A stretch of DNA of 64,000 nt from Achromobacter xylosoxidans (GCF_001457475.1 NZ_LN831029.1:6262001-6326000); one strand, 5' to 3'. Positions 50,253 to 60,229 are shown, numbered from the stretch's first letter. Notes: generated by a model from the letters alone, not told the origin. Program-made: numbers and translations.

Positions 50253-50759
50253 TTACTCGGCCGGCTTGCTTTCACCAATCTGCTTCAACTCGCGATGAAT
50301 CGCTGCCTTATCCAACGCCGCGATGGGCAGGTTGGCAAAAATATTGATGCGGGCGGAGATCTGCCGAAAGATCTTTTCGAAGACGCGGCGCTTCTCTTCA
50401 TCGGTGCCCTCCGCGGCGGCAGGATCTTCAAAGCCCCAATGGGCAGAGATCGGCCGGCCTGGCCAAACCGGGCAGACTTCGCCGGCGGCGTTGTCGCACA
50501 CGGTGATGATGAAATCCATCTGGGGTGCGTCCGGCGCGGCGAATTCGTCCCAGCTTTTGCTGCGCAGTTGCTCTATCGGGTAGTCCAACACTTGCACTCG
50601 TTCGATCGCGAACGGATTCACGGTGCCACCCGGATAGCTGCCCGCGCTGTACGCATGGAAGCGGCCCTTCCCCAGCGTATTGAGCAAGGCTTCCGCCATA
50701 ATGCTGCGCGCCGAGTTGCCGGTGCACAAAAATAGAACGTTATAGACTTTCTCGGTCAT
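50253..50759 (-). CDS. arsC: ArsC arsenate reductase, low-molecular-weight phosphatase type
   Basis: A 168-residue reductase of the phosphatase-like family. The P-loop LCTGNSARSIMAEALL carries the catalytic Cys and the Arg-Ser that bind the oxyanion. The redox cysteine pair probably includes ITVCDNAAGEVCP. Enzymes of this kind use thioredoxin or glutathione-type thiols. It is unrelated in fold to the second ArsC at 57083. It follows arsR by 12 bases. Confidence 0.92.
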   Translation of the reverse strand: MTEKVYNVLFLCTGNSARSIMAEALLNTLGKGRFHAYSAGSYPGGTVNPFAIERVQVLDYPIEQLRSKSWDEFAAPDAPQMDFIITVCDNAAGEVCPVWPGRPISAHWGFEDPAAAEGTDEEKRRVFEKIFRQISARINIFANLPIAALDKAAIHRELKQIGESKPAE

Positions 50760-50771
50760 GATGCGGACTCT

Positions 50772-51134
50772 TCAAGAGAGGTTGTTCACGCGCCGCGCGC
50801 GAGCGGCTGCATGTGGGGCACAAGCGGTGACGCTTGTCGGGGCACAAGGTTGGCCACCGCAGCAGTTGTCAGTCAGGTAGGCCAACAGTTCCGCCATCGA
50901 CTCGAATCGAGCTTCATAGATGACAAACCTTCCTTCCTGCCGCGACGTCAACAAGCCGGCATACACCAGCTCTTTCAAGTGAAAAGAAAGCGAAGAGGGA
51001 GGGATGCCCGTCTTTTCCGATAGTTGGCCGGCAGGCAGACCTTCCGGCCCCGCCTGGACCAGCAGGCGGTAGACGGTAAGGCGCGATTCGTGTCCGATCG
51101 CGGCGAGGGCTTTGACAGCATCTTTCATTTCCAT
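50772..51134 (-). CDS. arsR: ArsR arsenic repressor, C-terminal cysteine type
   Basis: A 120-residue winged-helix repressor. The recognition helix region is GIPPSSLSFHLKELVYAGLL. The classic ELCVCDL metal site is missing; instead Cys91, Cys92 and Cys97 (NCCGGQPC) lie near the C-terminus, as in the Acidithiobacillus-type ArsR. Start is ATG 51134 or the second ATG at 51128. It heads the arsRCDAB operon. The 61-base gap to pstB includes two tandem TTCCAC repeats near the start, a possible operator. Confidence 0.92.
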   Translation of the reverse strand: MEMKDAVKALAAIGHESRLTVYRLLVQAGPEGLPAGQLSEKTGIPPSSLSFHLKELVYAGLLTSRQEGRFVIYEARFESMAELLAYLTDNCCGGQPCAPTSVTACAPHAAARARRVNNLS

Positions 51135-51195
51135 TTTTCGATTATCGTGGAATAGTGGAAGACTGTAAACCCTGATTTAGGGTCGCGGGTGATGG

Positions 51196-52047
51196 CTAGC
51201 CGAAGCGGCCGGTGATGTAGTCGGAAGTTTGTTCACGCTTCGGTTTGGTGAACAGGTCGTCGGTCCGGCCCATCTCGACCAGTTCGCCGGCGCACATGAA
51301 CCCGGTGTAGTCAGAACAACGCGCAGCCTGTTGCATGTTGTGCGTCACGATCAGGACGGTGTAGTCCTTCTTCAGCTCGGCAATCAGCTGTTCGATCTTT
51401 GCGGTGGAGATCGGGTCCAGTGCGGAAGTCGGTTCATCCAGCAGCAACACGTCGGGGCTCAGGGCAATTGCGCGGGCGATGCATAGCCGCTGTTGCTGGC
51501 CGCCCGACAGCCCCAGCGCGTTCTGCTCCAGCTTGTCCTTGACCTCGTCCCAGAGCGCGGCGTTGCGCAATGCCGCTTCCACCCTGACGTCCATCTCGGC
51601 CTTGGGTAAGCGGTCGTAGTGCCGGATGGCGTAGGCAACGTTGTCGTAGATCGACATCGGAAACGGGACCGGCTTCTGGAACACCATCCCCACCTTGCTA
51701 CGCAAGCGGTTGATCGAATACTCGGGGTCCAGAATGTTCTGGTTGTCCAGCAAGACCTCGCCGCGCGCTTCCAACCCTGGATAAATCGCGTAGATACGAT
51801 TAAAGACACGCAAGAGGGTCGATTTGCCGCAGCCGGACGGGCCGATCAGCGCGGTAACGCGATTGGAAGCCAGTTCGATATTGACGTTGTTCAGCGCCTG
51901 GACACCCTTGTAATAGAAGCACAGGTCGCGAGTCACCACTTTCGGCTGCGTCGCGATGGCCGGATTGTCCAAGGTGGCGCTGCGGGCCGCAATGGCCCCG
52001 GCCGCCGAGGAGTTCAATACCGATGACGGGAAAGCAAATTCAGTCAT
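51196..52047 (-). CDS. pstB: PstB phosphate transporter ATPase
   Basis: A 283-residue ABC ATPase. Walker [10 protein letters not shown], signature LSGGQQQR, Walker [14 protein letters not shown] and the H-loop VTHNMQQA are all present. The N-terminus has about 35 residues beyond the usual PstB start. It overlaps pstA by 8 bases. No phoU follows, unlike in many chromosomal pst operons, in line with a specialised arsenic-island copy. Confidence 0.95.
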   Translation of the reverse strand: MTEFAFPSSVLNSSAAGAIAARSATLDNPAIATQPKVVTRDLCFYYKGVQALNNVNIELASNRVTALIGPSGCGKSTLLRVFNRIYAIYPGLEARGEVLLDNQNILDPEYSINRLRSKVGMVFQKPVPFPMSIYDNVAYAIRHYDRLPKAEMDVRVEAALRNAALWDEVKDKLEQNALGLSGGQQQRLCIARAIALSPDVLLLDEPTSALDPISTAKIEQLIAELKKDYTVLIVTHNMQQAARCSDYTGFMCAGELVEMGRTDDLFTKPKREQTSDYITGRFG

Positions 52048-52900
52048 GATTCACCTTGTTGCGTGACAAGATAGCGCGGGAGAGCAGGCTCAGGAGCAGT
52101 ACGAACATCGTGACGACGAAGGCGCCGGCCCAGGCCAGCGCATGCCAGCTTTCGTAGGGGCTCATTGCATATTGGAAGATGACGGCGGGCACGCTGGCCA
52201 TCGGCGCGCTCAGGTCCGCGTTCCAGTATTGGTTGTTCAACGCCGTAAAGAGCAAGGGCGCGGTTTCACCACTGATGCGCGCCAAGGCCAACAACACGCC
52301 GGTCGTGATGCCCGGCAACGCGGCCCGGAACAACACCTGAACCGTCACTTTCCATTGGGGCACCCCCAAAGCCAACGCCGCTTCGCGCATTTGGCTGGGA
52401 ACCAGTTGCAGCATTTCGTCGGTGGTACGGACCACAACCGGCAGCACGATGAACGCCAACGCGATGGCGCCCGCCCAGCCGGAGAAATGCCCCATTTGCC
52501 GGACGACCAGTTCGTAGACGAACAGGCCCAACACGATGGAAGGCGCAGAAAGCAGAATGTCGTTCACGAAGCGGATCACCGCGCCGATCCGATGGCGGTT
52601 CACGTATTCTGCCAGGTACGTTCCGGCCGCAATCCCGATGGGGGTACCGAGCAGAATCGCGACCACACTCATCAACAGGCTGCCGAACAAGGCGTTGGCC
52701 AAGCCCCCATCGGCGCCCGGCGGCGGCGTCATCTTGAAGATCAGGTCCCATTTAAGCGCCGCGAAGCCCTTGGTTGCCGTGGTCCACAGGATCCAGATCA
52801 ACCAGAACAGCCCAAACAGGGTCGCAGCCATCGACAGCGCTACCGACACCAGATTTCGCGCGGTACGCATGCGTTGCAGACGCAGGCCTTGCGGGGTCAT
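52040..52900 (-). CDS. pstA: PstA phosphate permease subunit
   Basis: A 286-residue ABC permease with six hydrophobic segments and the EAA-like loop [18 protein letters not shown]. It pairs with PstC in the inner membrane. The gene overlaps pstC by 4 bases (ATGA) and pstB by 8, so subunits are translationally coupled. Confidence 0.94.
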   Translation of the reverse strand: MTPQGLRLQRMRTARNLVSVALSMAATLFGLFWLIWILWTTATKGFAALKWDLIFKMTPPPGADGGLANALFGSLLMSVVAILLGTPIGIAAGTYLAEYVNRHRIGAVIRFVNDILLSAPSIVLGLFVYELVVRQMGHFSGWAGAIALAFIVLPVVVRTTDEMLQLVPSQMREAALALGVPQWKVTVQVLFRAALPGITTGVLLALARISGETAPLLFTALNNQYWNADLSAPMASVPAVIFQYAMSPYESWHALAWAGAFVVTMFVLLLSLLSRAILSRNKVNHD

Positions 52901-53886
52901 TGCCTTCCCTCCTGACGATTGAGGCGGTTGAGCATCAGTTTGGCAATGGCCAGGACAACAAAGGTCACGACAAACAGCAGGAAACCCAGGGCGATCAACG
53001 ACGACAGGTAGATGTCGGAGTCGGCCTCGGTGAACTCATTGGCGATGGTGGCCGCAATGGAATTGCCCGGCTCCAGCAACGAGGGCGTCAGCCGATGCGC
53101 GTTACCTAATACAAAGGTCACCGCCATGGTTTCGCCCAGCGCCCTGCCCAACCCCAGGAATACGCCGCCGATCACCGCCGAGCGCGTGTGCGGCAAGACG
53201 ATGTTCCAGACGACTTCCCAGGTGGTGGAACCCAGGGCGTAGGCGGACTCTTTCAACGGGCGGGGCACCGTCAAAAACACTTCGCGCATGACGGATGTGA
53301 TGAACGGCACCACCATGATGGCCAGCACGATGCCGGCCGTCAGCATGCCCATGCCCAGAGGCGGGCCGGAAAAAAGCACGCCGATGAAGGGAAGCGCGCC
53401 GATGTGTTCGTCAAGCCACGGATTGACGTATTCAGCCATCACCGGCACGAAGACGAAGAGGCCCCACATGCCGTAGATGATGGACGGGATGCCCGCCAGC
53501 AGTTCTATCGCCGACGCTACCGGCTGGCGCAGCCACTTGGGCGCGACTTCAGTCAGGTAGTACGCAATACCGAAGCTGACCGGTACCGCGATCAGCATGG
53601 CAATGAACGCCGTCACCAAGGTTCCGTAGATCGGCACCAACGCGCCAAACTTGTGATTGACCGCATCCCAATCACTGGACCAGAGAAATTCGAACCCAAA
53701 GGTGCTGAAGGCGAGCCTGCCTCCCCACAGCATGGACAGCGCGGCCCCGCTCAGCGACACCAATACAAAAATGCCGGCTACGGCAACAATGCGGCGAAAG
53801 ACCTTGTCCGAAGACGCATCGCGGCGCGATCGCGACTCCTCGGCCTGGAAATCCAGCGCGGGGTTAAAACCCGGATTATTCGACAT
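52897..53886 (-). CDS. pstC: PstC phosphate permease subunit
   Basis: A 329-residue ABC permease with six membrane segments and the EAA-like loop KESAYALGSTTWEVVWNIV. The 45-residue N-terminal cytosolic part is charged. The start ATG 53886 lies 95 bases after pstS, separated by a strong hairpin that may lower pstCAB expression relative to pstS. Confidence 0.94.
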   Translation of the reverse strand: MSNNPGFNPALDFQAEESRSRRDASSDKVFRRIVAVAGIFVLVSLSGAALSMLWGGRLAFSTFGFEFLWSSDWDAVNHKFGALVPIYGTLVTAFIAMLIAVPVSFGIAYYLTEVAPKWLRQPVASAIELLAGIPSIIYGMWGLFVFVPVMAEYVNPWLDEHIGALPFIGVLFSGPPLGMGMLTAGIVLAIMVVPFITSVMREVFLTVPRPLKESAYALGSTTWEVVWNIVLPHTRSAVIGGVFLGLGRALGETMAVTFVLGNAHRLTPSLLEPGNSIAATIANEFTEADSDIYLSSLIALGFLLFVVTFVVLAIAKLMLNRLNRQEGRQ

Positions 53887-53920
53887 TTACGTCAACCTGT
53901 AAGAACGCAGCCAATTGGCT

Positions 53921-53973
53921 GTCGGTCTCGCCCGGCGGCGCCGATCCTGCAAGCGCTGCCGGGCGAGACCGAC
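53921..53973 (-). repeat. 16-bp perfect hairpin between pstS and pstC
   Basis: GTCGGTCTCGCCCGGC (53921-53936) and GCCGGGCGAGACCGAC (53958-53973) are perfect complements around a 21-base loop. No T-run follows on the minus strand. It is likely to protect the 3' end of pstS RNA or to attenuate pstCAB, as for binding-protein genes in other ABC operons. Confidence 0.8.
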
Positions 53974-53981
53974 TCCTGGGA

Positions 53982-55004
53982 TCAACGCTTGATCTGCGCG
54001 GCCCAGTAGCTTTCGATCTGGGCAACCAGCTCCTTGGGCAGCGGCACGTAGTCCAATGCCTCGGCTTCGTGCTGGCCGTTTTCCAGGGCCCACTTAAAGA
54101 AGTCCAGCGTGGCGACCGTACGCGCTGCGTCCTTGGGCTGCTTGTACATCATGACAAACACCGTTGCCGCGATGGGCCAGGCGTCGTCACCCGGCGCGTT
54201 GGTGATCACCAGATGGAAATCCTGCGAGTTCTTCCAGTCGGCGTGCGCGGCTGCGGATTGGAACGTCTTGTCACTGGGCACGACGAACTTTCCGTCCGAG
54301 TTCTTGACTGCCGCGTAAGACATCTCGTTCTGCAGCGCGTACGCCAGTTCTACGTAACCGATCGAATTCTTGATCTGCTTCACGTATGCGGCGACGCCTT
54401 CGTTGCCCTTGCCGCCCACACCAACGGGCCACCGTACGGACGTGCCCTCACCCACCTTGGTCTGCCATTCCGGGCTGATCTTGGACAGGTAGTTGACCCA
54501 GTTGAAGGTCGTGCCCGAGCCGTCCGAACGATGCACCACCGTGATCTTTGCGTCGGGCAGTTTCATCCCCGGGTTCAGATCGGCGATTGCTTTGTCATTC
54601 CATTTTTCGATCTTGCCCAGATAGATATCAGCGAGCAAGGGACCGGTGAAGCGCAGCTTGCCCGGCTCGATGCCGGCGATGTTAACGACGGGAACCACGC
54701 CGCCGATGACCACCGGGAACTGGCCCAAACCGGCCTCTGCGAGTTCCTTGGGGGGCAAGGGCTTGTCAGACGCGCCGAAGTCGACCGTACCGGCCTTGAT
54801 CTGCGCGATACCGCCGCCCGAACCGATCGATTGGTAGTTGATCTTGTTGCCCGTCTTGGTGTTGTAAGTGTCGGACCACTTCGACAGGATCGGGTAGACG
54901 AACGTCGATCCGGCGCCCGTGATATCCGCGGCCTGGGCTGAAACCATGCCGAGTGCGAAGGAAATGCCCAATCCGGCAGCGTATCTTTTGGCCTGTGCAA
55001 ACAT
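53982..55004 (-). CDS. pstS: PstS phosphate-binding protein
   Basis: A 340-residue periplasmic protein. ATG 55004 (GTGGAGA upstream) gives a signal peptide ending near SAQA-ADITGAGSTF. Phosphate ligands sit in GAGSTFVYP, GSGGG and VHRSDGSGTTFNW. The island copy may prefer phosphate over arsenate strongly, as shown for some PstS proteins; that cannot be read from the sequence. It is the first gene of pstSCAB. Confidence 0.95.
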   Translation of the reverse strand: MFAQAKRYAAGLGISFALGMVSAQAADITGAGSTFVYPILSKWSDTYNTKTGNKINYQSIGSGGGIAQIKAGTVDFGASDKPLPPKELAEAGLGQFPVVIGGVVPVVNIAGIEPGKLRFTGPLLADIYLGKIEKWNDKAIADLNPGMKLPDAKITVVHRSDGSGTTFNWVNYLSKISPEWQTKVGEGTSVRWPVGVGGKGNEGVAAYVKQIKNSIGYVELAYALQNEMSYAAVKNSDGKFVVPSDKTFQSAAAHADWKNSQDFHLVITNAPGDDAWPIAATVFVMMYKQPKDAARTVATLDFFKWALENGQHEAEALDYVPLPKELVAQIESYWAAQIKR

Positions 55005-55102
55005 GCTTATTCTCCACTTGAGGGTGCATTGAGGAAGTCCGTTTGACTCCCTGATCACAACATCTCTGTCTGTCGTGATTTATGGAAATAATGAATCAAA
55101 TT

Positions 55103-55121
55103 CATTAACGGTTTATGACAG
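55103..55121 (-). promoter_or_regulatory. Possible PHO box before pstS
   Basis: On the minus strand CTGTCATAAACCGTTAATG has a perfect first PhoB half-site (CTGTCAT) and a poor second one (CGTTAAT, 4 of 7). It lies about 100 bases upstream of pstS and overlaps the end of the arsR-like gene. Confidence 0.4.
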
Positions 55122-55554
55122 TTTCCAATTCCTGCCTGCCCCGTCCCGACGTGCCAATGACAAGCTCGGCGTCGTCAGGCAAGCAGCCACACGCATGCGT
55201 CGCGCAGCAGTCTTCCAGGATGAATTCAAGTAGCCCGTAGATGCCTCCGAGCCGCGCACGATAGCGAACGACCTCGCCTGTTCTACTGCCGACGATCAGA
55301 CCAGCTCTCGCAAGCCCAGCCAAGTGTTGCGACACCGTGCTGCGCGGCCCGCCGACGACGGCGGCTATCTTCGCCGCATCCATTCCGCGCGGCTCCTGGC
55401 GTATCAACATCCGGAAAATGGCCAAGCGCGTCGAGTGGCTCAGCGCAGTGAACACCGAGACAGCTTCCGCTGCATTCGTTGCCGAGGCGATTGGAGAGGC
55501 GAGCGCTGAGACCATGGCTTGAGGGCGCCCTGAGGGCCAATCGAGGGTTTCCAT
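55105..55554 (-). CDS. ArsR-family regulator with C-terminal cysteines
   Basis: A 149-residue winged-helix protein. The HTH (GGPRSTVSQHLAGLARAGLI) is clear. The putative sensor is a cysteine group LEDCCATHACGCLPDD (Cys116, 117, 122, 124), different from the other two ArsR proteins here. The first 30 residues are poorly conserved in type, and ATG 55515 (MVSALAS) is an alternative start. It reads apart from the arsR at 55666 over a shared operator and precedes pstS by 100 bases, so it may control pstSCAB. Confidence 0.85.
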   Translation of the reverse strand: METLDWPSGRPQAMVSALASPIASATNAAEAVSVFTALSHSTRLAIFRMLIRQEPRGMDAAKIAAVVGGPRSTVSQHLAGLARAGLIVGSRTGEVVRYRARLGGIYGLLEFILEDCCATHACGCLPDDAELVIGTSGRGRQELETVINR

Positions 55555-55563
55555 ATAAAGTCC

Positions 55564-55587
55564 ATATGTCTTGATTTAACGACATAT
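55564..55587. promoter_or_regulatory. Divergent ArsR-type operator
   Basis: ATATGTC and GACATAT are perfect inverted arms around a 10-base spacer, located 10 bases upstream of one regulator gene and 78 bases before the other. Size and AT content suit a dimeric ArsR protein. Confidence 0.6.
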
Positions 55588-55665
55588 TGTGCTTGTCACA
55601 TGACGATTCGATGACAGTCTAAATTTATCTTCTCAACGTTTCAATTATTGTTGTAGTATTGACGA

Positions 55666-55989
55666 ATGGATAAAAACACTGCTGTGAGCGTTTTCGAATC
55701 TCTTGCCTCCGGCGTTCGCTTGGACATATTCCGTCTTCTCGTGCGCGCCGCTCCAGTCGGCTGTGTTGCCGGGGAGATCGCGGCGGAATTAAACCTGCCG
55801 CCCACTAATCTTTCGTTTCATCTAAAGGCGCTAACGCAATCAGGTCTACTTACCGTAGAGCAAGAGGGGCGGTACATGCGCTACCGCGCGAATATCGATT
55901 TGATGAACGAGTTAGTGAGCTATCTCACTGCGGAATGCTGCAGCGGAATTCCAGCGCCCTCTTCCTCCGAAACTCTGGGGGCCGCCTGA
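55666..55989 (+). CDS. arsR: ArsR arsenic repressor of the second ars operon
   Basis: A 107-residue repressor closely similar in layout to the one at 50772 ([19 protein letters not shown]). It keeps Cys91-Cys92 (AECCSG) but lacks the third cysteine; Cys33 is elsewhere. It may therefore sense arsenite by two or three thiols with different geometry. It begins the rightward operon arsR-arsO-arsC-MFS-arsH; the stop overlaps the next start (TGATG). Confidence 0.92.
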   Translation: MDKNTAVSVFESLASGVRLDIFRLLVRAAPVGCVAGEIAAELNLPPTNLSFHLKALTQSGLLTVEQEGRYMRYRANIDLMNELVSYLTAECCSGIPAPSSSETLGAA

Positions 55990-57074
55990 TGTCCGAGGTC
56001 GCTCCTGACCGCCATGCGGATGTGGTCATTGTTGGGGGTGGCCAGAGTGCCCTCGCCGTTGCCTACTTCCTCAGGCGTACCGCTTTAAAGGTGATTCTTC
56101 TGGACGCTGGCGCGGGTCCGGGCGGAGCATGGCGGCACGGATGGGAATCGTTGCACCTGTTCTCACCCGTACAGTGGAGCTCCCTGCCCGGCTGGCCTAT
56201 GCCCCCGACACAAGGTTACCCGGCGCGAGATCAGGTTATTGAATACCTCGCGCGCTATGAACAACGATACCGCTTCAAGGTGGAGCGGCCTGTAGCGGTT
56301 GCGTCCATCAGCAAGCGGGAGTCAGGATTCTTCGTCGATACTGACAAGGGCGCTTGGCATGCCAAGGCCGTAATCAGCGCCACAGGCACCTGGAGCGCTC
56401 CATTCATTCCACCGTACGACGACCGGGACGTCTTTCGTGGCGAACAGGTCCATTCCGCGCACTACCAGTCGCCAGCCCCTTACGCGGGCAAGCGCGTGTT
56501 GGTCGTTGGCGGCGGTAATTCCGGAGCACAGATTCTCGCAGAGCTTTCCGAGGTTGCCCAAACCACGTGGGTAACGTCCACCGAACCGCTGTTCTTGCCG
56601 GATGACGTTGATGGACGGGTTCTATTTGAACGCGCTACCGCGCGTTGGCAGGCGATGCAGTCGGGCAAACAACCCGAAGACCTTCCAGGCGGATTTGGCG
56701 ATGTGGTCATGGTCCCACCCGTGCGCAAGGCGCGCGAGCGCGGAGTACTGCAATCGGTTCGCCCATTCTCGCGCTTTACGTGCGATGGCGTCGTGTGGGC
56801 CGACGGTTCTTCGTCAGTGGTCGGCGCTGTCGTGTGGTGCACCGGATTCCGGCCTGCATTGGCGCATCTCGCCGCACTAGGCATCCTCGACCCCGATGGC
56901 AAAGTTCGAGTTTCTGGCACGCAGGCTGCCGATGTTCCAGGCCTGTGGCTCGTCGGTTATGGCGAATGGACGGGTTTTGCGTCCGCCACCCTCATTGGCG
57001 TCATGCGAACCGCCAAATCCACTGCGGCCGAAGTGGCCGCTTTTGTTGAAACCGCATTTTCTCTCACCTCCTGA
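55989..57074 (+). CDS. ArsO-like flavin monooxygenase
   Basis: A 361-residue flavoprotein. The FAD site [16 protein letters not shown] opens the protein, and a second Rossmann motif [17 protein letters not shown] binds NADPH. The conserved [18 protein letters not shown] and a C-terminal ATGxxP-like [11 protein letters not shown] block fit the ArsO group of ars operons (putative monooxygenases). Substrate is unproved. It is coupled to arsR by a one-base overlap and to arsC by an 8-base gap. Confidence 0.82.
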   Translation: MSEVAPDRHADVVIVGGGQSALAVAYFLRRTALKVILLDAGAGPGGAWRHGWESLHLFSPVQWSSLPGWPMPPTQGYPARDQVIEYLARYEQRYRFKVERPVAVASISKRESGFFVDTDKGAWHAKAVISATGTWSAPFIPPYDDRDVFRGEQVHSAHYQSPAPYAGKRVLVVGGGNSGAQILAELSEVAQTTWVTSTEPLFLPDDVDGRVLFERATARWQAMQSGKQPEDLPGGFGDVVMVPPVRKARERGVLQSVRPFSRFTCDGVVWADGSSSVVGAVVWCTGFRPALAHLAALGILDPDGKVRVSGTQAADVPGLWLVGYGEWTGFASATLIGVMRTAKSTAAEVAAFVETAFSLTS

Positions 57075-57082
57075 TCACACAT

Positions 57083-57508
57083 ATGAGCACCGTTACCATC
57101 TACCACAATCCCCAATGCGGAACCTCCCGGAACACGCTAGCGCTGATACGCAACGCGGGGATCGAACCGCAAGTTATCGAATATCTACAAACGCCGCCGG
57201 ATCGCGACACCCTCGTTGATCTGATCGCCCAAGCAGGTTTGACCGTTCGTGACGCTATTCGCCAGAAGGGGACGCCGTATCTCGAGCTTGGGCTGGACGA
57301 CGCATCCTTAAGCGATGATGCGTTGATCGACGCCATGCTGGCGCATCCCATTCTGATCAACCGCCCGTTTGTCGTGACTCCTTCGGGTGTTCGCCTGTGC
57401 CGACCTTCCGAGGAGGTATTGGACATCCTCGAGGCTCCCCAGCGCGGCCCGTTCACCAAAGAAGATGGCGAAGTGGTCATCGACGACAGCGGAAAGCGCG
57501 TGCGCTAA
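57083..57508 (+). CDS. arsC: ArsC arsenate reductase, glutaredoxin type
   Basis: A 141-residue reductase of the R773 ArsC type. Catalytic Cys12 lies in HNPQCGTSRNTLALI; arginines that bind arsenate are in LINRPFVVT and VRLCRPSEEV. It uses glutathione and glutaredoxin. It differs wholly from the phosphatase-type ArsC at 50253, so the island carries two evolutionary kinds of reductase. It ends 3 bases before the MFS gene. Confidence 0.95.
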   Translation: MSTVTIYHNPQCGTSRNTLALIRNAGIEPQVIEYLQTPPDRDTLVDLIAQAGLTVRDAIRQKGTPYLELGLDDASLSDDALIDAMLAHPILINRPFVVTPSGVRLCRPSEEVLDILEAPQRGPFTKEDGEVVIDDSGKRVR

Positions 57509-57511
57509 ACC

Positions 57512-58768
57512 ATGCCAAGTCCTTCGACAGCCGCGGACACTGTGCATCCATCCGACAAGGCGCACGGATTGGTCACAGCATTGGGGATAGGTCAGATCTG
57601 TTCCTGGGGATCGCTCTACTATAGCTTTCCGTTGATTGCCGAGGCGATGGGCAAAGAGCTTGGCTGGAGCAAACCCGACCTCTATGGCGCTGCCACGCTC
57701 GGGCTGATCCTCGCCGCGTTGGCCGCATATCCGGTGGGTGTTGCGGTTGATCGTGGACACGGTCGTTGGGTAATGGGCCTTTCCTCACTGCTCGCGGGAG
57801 GGTTGCTGTTGCTTTGGTCTCAAGTGACGTCCCTGCCGGCTTTCTACGTCCTTGTCGCAGCCCTGGGCGCGTTGCAAGCAGCCACGCTTTACGAGCCGGC
57901 CTTCGCCGTGATCGCGCGCCGCGTGGGTCCGGGTCATTCACGGGCGGGCATTACCGCTCTGACGCTATGGGGTGGCTTTGCCAGTACTGTCTTTATCCCG
58001 CTGGTGCAATGGCTGTTGAATCTATGGGGCTGGCGTGAAGCATTGATCGCACTAGCTGCGGTCAACGCAATCATCTGCACCGGCGCCTACCTGCTCTTTA
58101 TTCAGCCTGCCCGAGATGCCAGGCCGACCGACAACGTCAATCCTGGTGAACAGCGCGAAAGAAATCGCCTAGCTGTTCAGGAAGCGCTGCGTCGGCCTGT
58201 TTTCTGGGCGCTGCTGTTGTCGCTGACAGCATACGCGGCCATGTTCTCTGCCTTTACGTTCCATATGTACCCCTTACTGCGCGAGCGAGGCATCGACACC
58301 GCTTCGGTTGTTCAAGCCATCGCTTTGATCGGCCCCGCCCAAGTGGCGGGCCGAATCGTCGTAAGCATTTTCGCGGCACGCGCCTCCATGCGAATGGTGG
58401 GTACAGCGGTGGTGACGGTCTTCCCGCTCGCCTTTGGCGCCCTTGCCTACTTGCACACGGACTTCATTGTCGTCGCGGCAATCTGCGTGGTTTACGGCGG
58501 AGCCAACGGCATATTCACGATCGTTCGTGGCATGGTTGTGCCTGAAATGTTGAGCCGACATGCCTACGGAGCCATCAACGGGCTCCTGACCGTGCCGATG
58601 ACATTTGCGCGCGCCGCCGCCCCGGTGGGCGCCGCGGCCCTTTGGGCCATTGGATCCTCCTACGACGGAGTGCTTGTCTCAATCTTGGTGGTGGCGTTAT
58701 TACTGGCCGCAAGCTTCTGGCTGGCAGCGTGGCTCAGCCGCCCAAAACTACAATTTTTGCCCGAGTGA
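57512..58768 (+). CDS. MFS transporter of the ars operon
   Basis: A 418-residue major facilitator with 12 hydrophobic helices and a central cytosolic loop ([18 protein letters not shown]). Loop 2-3 carries [12 protein letters not shown], the usual MFS motif A region. Position within arsR-arsO-arsC-MFS-arsH points to export of an arsenical (trivalent, methylated or thiolated). It is not ArsB, Acr3 or ArsP, and there is no adjacent GAPDH gene, so it is not an obvious ArsJ pair. Some MFS proteins in ars operons are called ArsK; I do not assign the name. Confidence 0.85.
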   Translation: MPSPSTAADTVHPSDKAHGLVTALGIGQICSWGSLYYSFPLIAEAMGKELGWSKPDLYGAATLGLILAALAAYPVGVAVDRGHGRWVMGLSSLLAGGLLLLWSQVTSLPAFYVLVAALGALQAATLYEPAFAVIARRVGPGHSRAGITALTLWGGFASTVFIPLVQWLLNLWGWREALIALAAVNAIICTGAYLLFIQPARDARPTDNVNPGEQRERNRLAVQEALRRPVFWALLLSLTAYAAMFSAFTFHMYPLLRERGIDTASVVQAIALIGPAQVAGRIVVSIFAARASMRMVGTAVVTVFPLAFGALAYLHTDFIVVAAICVVYGGANGIFTIVRGMVVPEMLSRHAYGAINGLLTVPMTFARAAAPVGAAALWAIGSSYDGVLVSILVVALLLAASFWLAAWLSRPKLQFLPE

Positions 58769-58778
58769 GTGTATTGCA

Positions 58779-59531
58779 ATGACGACGTATTCTTCACCCT
58801 CTGACCTCGATCTTCCGAGCCTGGATGACTCTTTGCTGGACGTCCCCACGCACGACAAGCTGTCGCTGACGGCCGGCGCGACGCATCCGCCCCGCATACT
58901 GCTGCTGTACGGTTCCCTGCGTGAACGCTCGTACAGTCGGTTGCTCACTGAAGAGGCGGCGCGGATTTTGACGCGGCTCGGCGCCGAGACCCGGATTTTC
59001 GATCCGAGCGGCTTGCCTTTGCCCGATAGTGTTCCCGCGGACCATCCAAAAGTGGCTGAATTGCGTGCACTATCCCTGTGGTCCGAGGGGCAGGTATGGT
59101 GCAGCCCCGAGCGGCACGGCACGCTTACGGGTGTGTTCAAGAGTCAGATCGACTGGTTGCCGCTGGAGACGGGTAGTGTGCGGCCGACACAGGGCCGCAC
59201 GCTTGCGGTTATGCAGGTTTCGGGGGGGTCCCAATCCTTCAACGCGGTAAACGCCTTGCGCGTGCTGGGCCGCTGGATGCGCATGGTAACCATCCCGAAC
59301 CAGTCCTCAGTCGCCAAGGCGTTTCAGGAGTTTGACGAAGCCGGCCGCATGAAGCCTTCGCCCTACTACGACCGGGTGGTGGATGTCATGGAAGAACTCT
59401 ATAAATTCACACTGCTGGTGCGGGACCGAAGTGACTATCTCACGGACCGATATAGCGAGCGCAAGGGCATGGCCGAGGAGATCGCACGCCTGGCTCGTGA
59501 AGCGATGACGCATGAGACGGAGACCCAATAA
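58779..59531 (+). CDS. arsH: ArsH NADPH-FMN oxidoreductase
   Basis: A 250-residue flavodoxin-like enzyme. [19 protein letters not shown] is the FMN phosphate loop, and [20 protein letters not shown] and [13 protein letters not shown] are hallmark ArsH blocks. ArsH oxidises trivalent methyl arsenicals to less toxic pentavalent forms. ATG 58779 is chosen over a longer frame that overlaps the MFS gene. It closes the operon; a hairpin follows 69 bases later. Confidence 0.94.
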   Translation: MTTYSSPSDLDLPSLDDSLLDVPTHDKLSLTAGATHPPRILLLYGSLRERSYSRLLTEEAARILTRLGAETRIFDPSGLPLPDSVPADHPKVAELRALSLWSEGQVWCSPERHGTLTGVFKSQIDWLPLETGSVRPTQGRTLAVMQVSGGSQSFNAVNALRVLGRWMRMVTIPNQSSVAKAFQEFDEAGRMKPSPYYDRVVDVMEELYKFTLLVRDRSDYLTDRYSERKGMAEEIARLAREAMTHETETQ

Positions 59532-59600
59532 GGTTTACGCCCTCCTCTCCTTATCTTCATCAACTTGACGAACGGACTTTATTTCCATATACCTGGACAT

Positions 59601-59622
59601 ACGGAATAGCTTCCGTTCTTTT
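59601..59622 (+). terminator. Terminator after arsH
   Basis: ACGGAA/TTCCGT stem with a TAGC loop and a TCTTTTC tail, 70 bases after the arsH stop. Confidence 0.6.
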
Positions 59623-59723
59623 CAAGAAATGCGGGTGGGACCGGACCGGTTATCCAGCCTATCGACGTTCCGATCAGCCTGAGGGACGCCGGCGAATCAC
59701 GTTGCCTGGCCTCATGGGTGAAG

Positions 59724-60143
59724 ATGATGTTTACGCGCATTCTGGTGGATTTCGACCTCGCACACCTGAGTCGGCCATCGTTGGTGGCGCTCTTGGACTT
59801 GGCACAAGCCAACCATGCTGCATTGACGTTCCTCGCAGTGCGCCCAAAGCTGGATGAGCTTTTGAGCGAATCCGAGGAGTCATTCCTCGCTGATGTGCAT
59901 AAGCAGATTGGGACCGAGTGGGCTACGCTCTTGTCCGCAGCTCGAGAACGCGAATTGCAGCCGCGTCTTCATATCCTTGCGGGCGATTCTATTGAGTCTC
60001 TTTTGGCATTCGGGCGTGAGATGGACGCCGACCTAATCGTCGCAGGCAATTCGCACTGCGGCGGCCTCAAGAACGCCATTCTGGGAGTCCCGTGCAAAGA
60101 GCTTTTAGGGCGCGCAGATGTGGCCATCCTGATCCTTCCTTAA
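59724..60143 (+). CDS. Universal stress protein (UspA family)
   Basis: A 139-residue UspA-type protein. It begins FTRILVDFDLAHLS and ends with a nucleotide-binding-like stretch (IVAGNSHCGGLKNAILG) followed by LGRADVAILIL. The usual G-2X-G-9X-G-S/T motif is only partly kept. ATG 59724 or 59727 are the likely starts; no strong ribosome site is seen. Such genes often join ars and stress islands; a role here is unproved. It converges on the flavoprotein gene at 60230. Confidence 0.75.
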   Translation: MMFTRILVDFDLAHLSRPSLVALLDLAQANHAALTFLAVRPKLDELLSESEESFLADVHKQIGTEWATLLSAARERELQPRLHILAGDSIESLLAFGREMDADLIVAGNSHCGGLKNAILGVPCKELLGRADVAILILP

Positions 60144-60229
60144 AACCACCTCGTCGACGTGGACCGTCTTCATCGGCAGCGGGGTCGCAGATTGAACCTC
60201 CGCCTGCGCCCTCCGATGACAATTGCAGA

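Noticed and set aside
52142-54941. Long plus-strand frames opposite pstA, pstC and pstS
   Set aside because: Each is an exact shadow of a confident pst gene, with His/Gln/Arg-rich composition.
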